Shown here one piece after another: positions 6,509-10,939 of a DNA stretch of 10,939 bases. The notes below the pieces were generated by a model. The model saw only the letters and a list, made by a program, of their open reading frames with translations, ran no database searches and was not told the DNA's origin. Made by a program: the position numbers and the translations under genes. The stretch's first letter is position 1, and each line of letters starts with the position of its first letter. Source of the stretch: Flavobacteriales bacterium (GTDB lineage Bacteria; Bacteroidota; Bacteroidia; Flavobacteriales_D; Sanyastnellaceae); assembly GCA_011524845.1 (NCBI GenBank), contig WTJL01000140.1:1-10939 (forward strand). The letters are read 5' to 3'.

Positions 6509-8041
6509 ATGACCCCCATCCTCGCCGCAGCTGCTGGACTCCTTTTGGGAGGAGGCGCAGGCTACTTCTTGTTTCTCCGAGTGCTCACAGGCAAAGCAGA
6601 CAGCATTGTTCGCGAAGCCGAATTGCGCGGAGAATCCATCAAAGAGAAGAAGATTCTCCAAGCCAAGGAGAAGTTCATCGCCCTCAAAGAGAAACAAGCC
6701 AACCAACGCAAAGACCTTGACCGCAAGCTCAACGAACGAGAAGAGCGCATCAAGCGAACGGAGTCGAATCTCCAGCGCACCATTGACCAAAACAAAAACG
6801 CAGAGCGTCAACTCAAGAAGGACCAAGAAAAGCTCGAGCAGCGTCTGAACGCCTTGGACAAAAAGCAGAAGGACCTCGAGACGGACCACACCAAAGCCAT
6901 CGAGGCCTTGGAAAAACTCAGCGGCATGACCGCAGACGATGCCAAGTCGGCCATGGTGGAGCAGGTGAAAACCGAGGCCAAGGCCATGGCGGCGTCCCAA
7001 GCGCAAGACATCATCGACGAGGCGAAAGAGCGCGCCAATGCCGAGGCCAAGAAAATTGTCATCCAGACCATTCAACGCGTCGCCACGGAGCACAGCGTCG
7101 AAAACAGCGTCTCGGTCTTCCAAATCAAGAACGACGACGTGAAGGGCCGCATCATCGGAAGAGAAGGCCGCAACATCCGCGCGTTGGAAGCCGCCACAGG
7201 AGTGGAGTTCATCGTGGACGACACGCCTGAAGCCATCATCTTGAGCTGCTTCGACCCAGTGCGCCGCGAAATCGCGCGTTTGTCTCTGCACCAACTCGTG
7301 ACCGACGGCCGCATCCACCCTGCCCGCATTGAGGAAGTGGTGGCCAAAGTGACCAAGAAGATCGAAGAAGAAATTGCCGAGACTGGAAAGCGTACGGTGA
7401 TCGATTTGGGCATCCACAACATGAAAGGCGAACTCGTTCGCATGGTGGGCCGGATGAAGTACCGCTCGTCGTACGGCCAAAACTTGCTGCAGCACAGCCG
7501 TGAAGTGGCCAACCTCTGCGCCACCATGGCCGCTGAGCTTGGCTTGGACGCCAAGGCTGCGAAGCGCGCGGGTCTCTTGCACGACATTGGAAAGGTGAGC
7601 GACGAAGAAAGCGAGTTGCCACACGCCCTCCTCGGCATGAAAATCGCTGAGAAGGCAGGCGAACGCGGCGACGTGTTGAACGCCATTGGCGCCCACCACG
7701 ACGAGATTGAAATGACCTCCCTCCTGTCCCCCATCATTCAGGTCTGTGACGCCATCAGCGGTGCACGTCCTGGCGCACGTCGCGAGATGGTGGAGGCGTA
7801 CATCCAGCGCTTGCGCGACTTGGAGAACCTCGCCTTGGAATACCCCGGAGTCACCAAATCCTACGCCATTCAAGCCGGCCGCGAACTCCGTGTGATGGTC
7901 GAAAGCGACCAGGTCAGCGACGACCAAGCGGATCAGCTGTCGTTTGACATCAGCCAGCGCATCATGAACGAAATGACCTACCCAGGTCAAGTCAAGATCA
8001 CGGTCATTCGTGAACGTCGCGCGGTAAGCATCGCCCGCTGA
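6509..8041 (+). CDS. rny: Ribonuclease Y
   Basis: A 510-residue membrane-anchored endoribonuclease that initiates mRNA decay in bacteria that have it. Order of parts: N-terminal membrane helix (about 3-24, PILAAAAGLLLGGGAGYFLF), a long charged coiled coil (about 30-185, Lys/Glu/Gln-rich), a KH RNA-binding domain with GRIIGREGRNIRALEAATG (213-231), then the HD phosphohydrolase domain. The HD signature LLHDIGK (356-362) carries His358/Asp359; further metal-site candidates are His329 (LLQHSREVANL), His396/His397 (AHHDE) and Asp414 in VCDAISGARPGARRE. The C-terminus YPGQVKITVIRERRAVSIA is typical. ATG 6509 is chosen because the membrane helix begins there and family length fits; the open frame extends further upstream only through zapA. 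Its stop overlaps the next gene's start by one base (TGATG). Confidence 0.97.
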   Translation: MTPILAAAAGLLLGGGAGYFLFLRVLTGKADSIVREAELRGESIKEKKILQAKEKFIALKEKQANQRKDLDRKLNEREERIKRTESNLQRTIDQNKNAERQLKKDQEKLEQRLNALDKKQKDLETDHTKAIEALEKLSGMTADDAKSAMVEQVKTEAKAMAASQAQDIIDEAKERANAEAKKIVIQTIQRVATEHSVENSVSVFQIKNDDVKGRIIGREGRNIRALEAATGVEFIVDDTPEAIILSCFDPVRREIARLSLHQLVTDGRIHPARIEEVVAKVTKKIEEEIAETGKRTVIDLGIHNMKGELVRMVGRMKYRSSYGQNLLQHSREVANLCATMAAELGLDAKAAKRAGLLHDIGKVSDEESELPHALLGMKIAEKAGERGDVLNAIGAHHDEIEMTSLLSPIIQVCDAISGARPGARREMVEAYIQRLRDLENLALEYPGVTKSYAIQAGRELRVMVESDQVSDDQADQLSFDISQRIMNEMTYPGQVKITVIRERRAVSIAR

Positions 8042-9519
8042 TGACTGAGGAGGGCCGCACGCCCTCGTGGGGGGCTTCGCTGAGTTGGCAAAGCCTCAAT
8101 GTGCTTTTGCAGGTCATCCTGCAGCTTGTCTACATCCGCATCCTTGCGGGGCTCCTGACCGAGGAAGACTTTGGCATCATGGCCATTGCCCTCATCGTGG
8201 TTGGGGTGGTGGAGATTTTTGCCCAGGTGGGCATCGGACCTTCGGTGGTTCAATACGCCGGCTTGGAGCCCAAACACACCGCATCCGCGTGGTGGTTCAG
8301 CGCCGCCCTTGGGCTGGTGTTCTTCGGAGGCATGTTTGTGGCCGCACCTGAAATCGCCCTCCATTACCAGGAGCCTGTGCTTCGCCCAGTGCTGCGATGG
8401 ATTTCCCTCAGCTTTGTCATTTCTGGGTTCAGCGTGGTCTCGCGGAGCCTGTTGATTCGCGACATGAACTTCAAGGTGCTCACCGCATGTGCCTTGGCCG
8501 GCATGGTCGTGGGCAACCTCGGCGTCGGCTTGGCCATGGCTTGGCAAGGGGCTGGGGTTTGGGCTTACGTCAGCGCGCTGTTGGTCCAAAACGCGGTCCT
8601 CAGCCTCGGCTACCTCTACTTCGCGCGAATCCCTGTTCTTCAAGGCTTCAAACTGTCCCGCATCCGCCAGCTTGTGGGCTATGGATTGCGGAGCACGGCC
8701 TTCAACCTGCTCACCTATGCTGCCGCGAAAGTGGACGTTTGGCTGGTGGGAGAAAAGCTCAGCACGGGCGAAACCGGCCTGTACGACCGGTCCGTCCACC
8801 TCATGGGGCAGCCCATCACCGTGCTGGGGAAACTCGGCGACAGCGTGCTCTTCAGCGGGATGTCCAGCATTCAAGGGGACGACCAACAGATGCGTGACGT
8901 CACCCTTCGTGCCATGCACTTGGTGGCACTGCTGACCATTCCCTTGGCCTCGGCCTTGGTGCTTCAGGCGGAAGGCGTGACGTGGCTCTTTTTGGGAGAC
9001 CGCTTCGCAGACGCTGCTCCGGTGGTTCAAATTCTCTTTGCCGCAGTGGCCTTCCGCGCCTTGACCAAACTGGGAGACGCCAACCTCAGGGCCCTGGACG
9101 GTTTGCGGACAGGCATCGCCATCAAGGTGCTGTTCTTCTTGGCCGTAGGCGGTGGCGTGTTCACTGCCCTCCATCAAGGGCTTGGCATGATCGGAGCCGC
9201 ATGGGCGGTGGTCTTGGCCTCTGGCCTGCAATGGATCTTGACCACGCTCTGGGTCATGACGCGCCTTCGGTTGGGTCCCAAGTCTTTGGGACAGTCGCTC
9301 CAGGCAGGCGTGATTCTTGCCGTCCTGTCCACCGGGTGCATGGTCGCTCTTCCCACCGCATGGTACATCGAAGTCCCCTTGACAGCGGGTCTTGTGCTTG
9401 CCCTTCTTTCATGGATGCCCGCTTGGGTGGCGCCTCGATGGACCGACCCCAACGGTGCGTTCAGGGCTGCGGTGGGGCGCAAGCTGCCCTCTCCCCTTCA
9501 ACGCCGCTGGACTGCGTAA
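8041..9519 (+). CDS. Polysaccharide/lipopolysaccharide flippase (MOP superfamily, Wzx-like)
   Basis: A 492-residue integral membrane protein with repeated hydrophobic segments along its whole length, for example near 20-40, 44-66, 84-102, 119-137, 149-168, 171-193, 292-310, 325-340, 360-376, 382-405, 420-440 and 443-463. This fits the 12-14 helices of the MOP superfamily (oligosaccharide flippase / lipopolysaccharide biosynthesis, WzxC- or TuaB-like). Such proteins move lipid-linked sugar units across the inner membrane. Diagnostic pieces are YIRILAGLLTEEDFGIMAIA (31-50), FVISGFSVVSRSLLIRDMNF (125-144) and AAKVDVWLVGEKLSTGETGL (228-247), the last resembling the 'D..iiG..lG...lG.Y.ra' segment of these transporters. 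No glycosyltransferase or polymerase genes sit beside it, so its substrate (O-antigen, capsule or other) is unknown. Its ATG overlaps the rny stop. The call is firm at superfamily level only. Confidence 0.88.
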   Translation: MTEEGRTPSWGASLSWQSLNVLLQVILQLVYIRILAGLLTEEDFGIMAIALIVVGVVEIFAQVGIGPSVVQYAGLEPKHTASAWWFSAALGLVFFGGMFVAAPEIALHYQEPVLRPVLRWISLSFVISGFSVVSRSLLIRDMNFKVLTACALAGMVVGNLGVGLAMAWQGAGVWAYVSALLVQNAVLSLGYLYFARIPVLQGFKLSRIRQLVGYGLRSTAFNLLTYAAAKVDVWLVGEKLSTGETGLYDRSVHLMGQPITVLGKLGDSVLFSGMSSIQGDDQQMRDVTLRAMHLVALLTIPLASALVLQAEGVTWLFLGDRFADAAPVVQILFAAVAFRALTKLGDANLRALDGLRTGIAIKVLFFLAVGGGVFTALHQGLGMIGAAWAVVLASGLQWILTTLWVMTRLRLGPKSLGQSLQAGVILAVLSTGCMVALPTAWYIEVPLTAGLVLALLSWMPAWVAPRWTDPNGAFRAAVGRKLPSPLQRRWTA

Positions 9520-9525
9520 CCGGTG

Positions 9526-9542
9526 TTCATTGAACAATTGAA
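9526..9542. promoter_or_regulatory. AT-rich dyad upstream of the glutathione peroxidase gene
   Basis: In the 46-base gap before the peroxidase gene, TTCATTGAACAATTGAA is an inverted repeat (TTC-ATTG / CAAT-GAA) with one unpaired base and a two-base centre. It stands out as A/T-rich in otherwise GC-rich DNA. It could be an operator or part of a separate promoter. No TAnnTTTG element is visible nearby, so the role is speculative. Confidence 0.25.
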
Positions 9543-9565
9543 GGTCTGACGGCGTTCCCACTACC

Positions 9566-10159
9566 ATGAACATGACAACCACCTTTGCCCTCGCCGCGGT
9601 GGTCCTTCTTGGAGGGGCCGGACTCGTGGCATGGAAGACTTTCAACGCCAACGTTTGGCACCAACCCGCTCCCGCCATGGCCTCTTTTCACGACTTGACC
9701 GCAGAAACCTTGGAAGGCGACGCGTACGCCTTCAGCGATTTGAAAGGCAAACGCGTCATGATTGTCAACACCGCCTCTCGTTGCGGTTACACCCCTCAGT
9801 ACGGGCCACTCGAGGAATTGCACGACAAATACAAAGACCAGGGCTTGGTCATCTTGGGCTTCCCTTGCAACCAATTTGGCAAGCAGGAGCCTGGCTCCTC
9901 CAGCGACATTCGTGAGTTCTGCACACGCAACTACGGCGTGAGTTTTCAAATGATGTCCAAGGTGGACGTCAAAGGAGACAACCAGCATCCTGTCTACGCA
10001 TGGTTGACGCAGAAAAGCCTCAACGGCGCCGGCGACCACAAAGTGCGTTGGAACTTCCACAAGTTCCTCATCAACGAGCAAGGCGAACTGGTGGCCGCCC
10101 TTGGCAGCGGCGCAGATCCCCTCGGCGAGGAAATCGTGGCATTTGCCGAAGGCAAGTGA
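9566..10159 (+). CDS. Glutathione peroxidase family protein (cysteine type), membrane-anchored
   Basis: A 197-residue thiol peroxidase that reduces hydrogen peroxide or lipid hydroperoxides. The catalytic tetrad can be placed by comparison with GPX4: Cys73 in NTASRCGYTPQY (where animal enzymes have selenocysteine), Gln107 in FGKQEPG, and Trp162/Asn163 in RWNFHKFL. A second cysteine, Cys101 in FPCNQFG, is at the position used as resolving Cys in thioredoxin-dependent members, so the reductant is more likely thioredoxin-like than glutathione (inference from the family). Residues about 5-24 (TTFALAAVVLLGGAGLVAWK) form a single hydrophobic helix lacking a clear cleavage site, suggesting an inner-membrane anchor with the enzyme on the periplasmic side. 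ATG 9566 fits; an in-frame ATG at 9572 would change little. It follows the flippase by 46 bases and ends just before a strong terminator. Confidence 0.94.
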   Translation: MNMTTTFALAAVVLLGGAGLVAWKTFNANVWHQPAPAMASFHDLTAETLEGDAYAFSDLKGKRVMIVNTASRCGYTPQYGPLEELHDKYKDQGLVILGFPCNQFGKQEPGSSSDIREFCTRNYGVSFQMMSKVDVKGDNQHPVYAWLTQKSLNGAGDHKVRWNFHKFLINEQGELVAALGSGADPLGEEIVAFAEGK

Positions 10160-10185
10160 GCCCCTACCCCATCCTGAATCCCATC

Positions 10186-10213
10186 AAAAAAGGCGCCCTC
10201 GGGCGCCTTTTTT
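10186..10213. terminator. Bidirectional intrinsic terminator
   Basis: GGCGCCC (10192-10198) and GGGCGCC (10201-10207) form a 6-7 bp GC-only stem with a very tight loop. The stem is flanked by six A (10186-10191) and six T (10208-10213), so the A-T pairs extend the stem and either strand has a U-tract after the hairpin. It lies between the convergent peroxidase gene (+) and repeat-protein gene (-) and should end transcription of both. Confidence 0.93.
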
Positions 10214-10238
10214 CGTTTGCATGGGCAACAAGTGATCG

Positions 10239-10939
10239 TCACTCGTCGCAGTACGTGCCATAGACCAAGAGGAAGTCCAAGAGGTCGGCCAATTGCACGA
10301 GCCCACTGTTGTCGAAGTCTCCCATGCATCCCCCACCTGAAAGGTCAAATTCGCACGAGCCGTCGTCGTCGGTGGCGGCAGGATTGTAGTTGTTCGCGTC
10401 GGCGTACGTGCATCCCATCACCTCGCACGACCCGTCGTCGTCGGTGGCGGCCGGGTCAAAATTCAAAGCCTCCGGGTTGGTGCACCCCAACACTTCGAAT
10501 TCATCGCACACGCCATCGCCGTCCGCGTCGTTGATGCATTCGCCTTCGCAGGTGTATCCTGGATCGGCAAACACACAGGACCCGTCGTCGAGCGTGGCTT
10601 CACCGTCGTAGTTGCACGCCTCAGCGTCGGTGCAACCTGGAACGCCAAAGACACACGTTCCATCGTCGTACTCAGCCGTCGGGTCGTAGTTGCCCGCCAA
10701 GGGGTCGGTGCACCCACACGCGTTGCCGTAGCCATCGGCGTCGTAGGTGCCCTCACCGGCAAACGTCCAGCTCAATTTGAATTCTTGGGTGCCGTCTCCC
10801 TCTGGGAAAATCTGTGCGTTCAAGGTGCCGTAGATGGCGCCTGACGTGGTGACCTGCATGGCCAACACGCGACCGGATTCGCCTGCTTCTGCATTGCTCG
10901 CGGGCCCTGGGATGTACCAAATGCCACCCACCGCGCTTG
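10239..10939 (-). CDS. Secreted Cys-rich repeat protein with terminal dockerin-like EF-hand (partial, C-terminal part)
   Basis: The reading frame is open to the window edge, so the N-terminus is missing; a GTG at 10931 is only an internal codon as far as can be seen. The first stretch (about 10716-10939) is a beta-rich region (SGAIYGTLNAQIFPEGDGTQ). Then come four repeats of the form GCT(D/N/Y)..A..(N/C)(Y/F)...A..DDG(S/T)C. Between repeats two and three is a Cys-containing insert with DADGDGVCDEFE, resembling thrombospondin type 3 calcium loops. The protein ends in GDFDNSGLVQLADLLDFLL and YGTYCDE: Asp/Asp/Ser/Asp at loop positions 1, 3, 5 and 12 make one EF-hand, as in dockerin type I repeats. 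Even Cys spacing suggests disulfides outside the cell. Proteins with these repeats are common in marine Flavobacteriales and are usually surface or secreted. Function is unknown; calcium binding or adhesion is inference. Confidence 0.88.
   Translation of the reverse strand, partial: SAVGGIWYIPGPASNAEAGESGRVLAMQVTTSGAIYGTLNAQIFPEGDGTQEFKLSWTFAGEGTYDADGYGNACGCTDPLAGNYDPTAEYDDGTCVFGVPGCTDAEACNYDGEATLDDGSCVFADPGYTCEGECINDADGDGVCDEFEVLGCTNPEALNFDPAATDDDGSCEVMGCTYADANNYNPAATDDDGSCEFDLSGGGCMGDFDNSGLVQLADLLDFLLVYGTYCDE
10353..10715 (-). repeat. Four Cys-rich 'GCT...DDGSC' protein repeats
   Basis: Repeat starts are spaced 26, 50 and 24 codons apart; the 50-codon step contains the thrombospondin-3-like insert (about 10488-10574). 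The last two units are close copies also at DNA level: 10351-10382 and 10423-10454 match at 30 of 32 bases, 72 bases apart, pointing to recent duplication or gene conversion. Each unit keeps two cysteines and the DDG(S/T)C end. Confidence 0.85.

Noticed and set aside
6359..7990. 543-codon open frame on the minus strand opposite rny
   Set aside because: The frame lies wholly opposite a clear RNase Y gene. Its translation is Leu/Val/Phe/His-rich as expected from the complement of Lys/Glu-rich codons, with no recognisable domain.
7987..9231. 414-codon open frame on the minus strand opposite the flippase gene
   Set aside because: Very His/Gln/Glu-rich, low-complexity-like translation opposite a membrane protein gene; an antisense shadow.
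10351..10454. CRISPR-like direct repeats
   Set aside because: The repeats are in frame inside a coding region, encode the DDGSC protein repeats, and their period is a whole number of codons.

Overview
The window looks like ordinary chromosome of a high-GC (roughly 60% by eye) member of the Bacteroidota, probably Flavobacteriales-like. The evidence is: a DUF5916 outer-membrane protein; a long flavobacterial-type M23 peptidase with a C-terminal extension; a short coiled-coil gene followed by zapA and rny; a secreted protein with Cys-rich 'GCT...DDGSC' repeats, a type common in marine Flavobacteriales; and two perfect matches to the Bacteroidota -7 promoter element TAnnTTTG. No rRNA, tRNA, CRISPR array, insertion sequence or phage gene was seen.

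Left block (about 62-3989, + strand). Three tightly packed genes encode a GNAT-family acetyltransferase, the septal peptidoglycan lytic transglycosylase MltG, and a DUF5916 protein (N-terminal CBM9-like domain plus outer-membrane beta-barrel). Stop and start codons overlap at both junctions, so they are probably one operon. The block converges on a minus-strand M23 endopeptidase gene (4000-5796) with only 10 bases between the two stop codons.

Central block (5834-10213). A 70-100 bp divergent promoter region separates the M23 gene (leftward) from a rightward series: an 87-residue coiled-coil protein, ZapA, RNase Y, a Wzx/MOP-type polysaccharide flippase (start overlaps the rny stop by one base), and a membrane-anchored cysteine glutathione peroxidase. 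A strong hairpin with A and T tracts on its two sides closes the series and can serve both strands. MltG, M23, ZapA and the flippase all act on the cell envelope or division, so the window has an envelope and division theme with RNA turnover mixed in.

Right end (10239-10939, - strand). This is the C-terminal part of a secreted Cys-rich repeat protein with a single dockerin-like EF-hand at its end; its N-terminus lies beyond the window.

I found no convincing new multi-gene system. The items most worth a second look are the small coiled-coil gene beside zapA, the rny-flippase overlap, the divergent promoter pair (which also argues for a shorter M23 start) and the repeat protein at the right edge.
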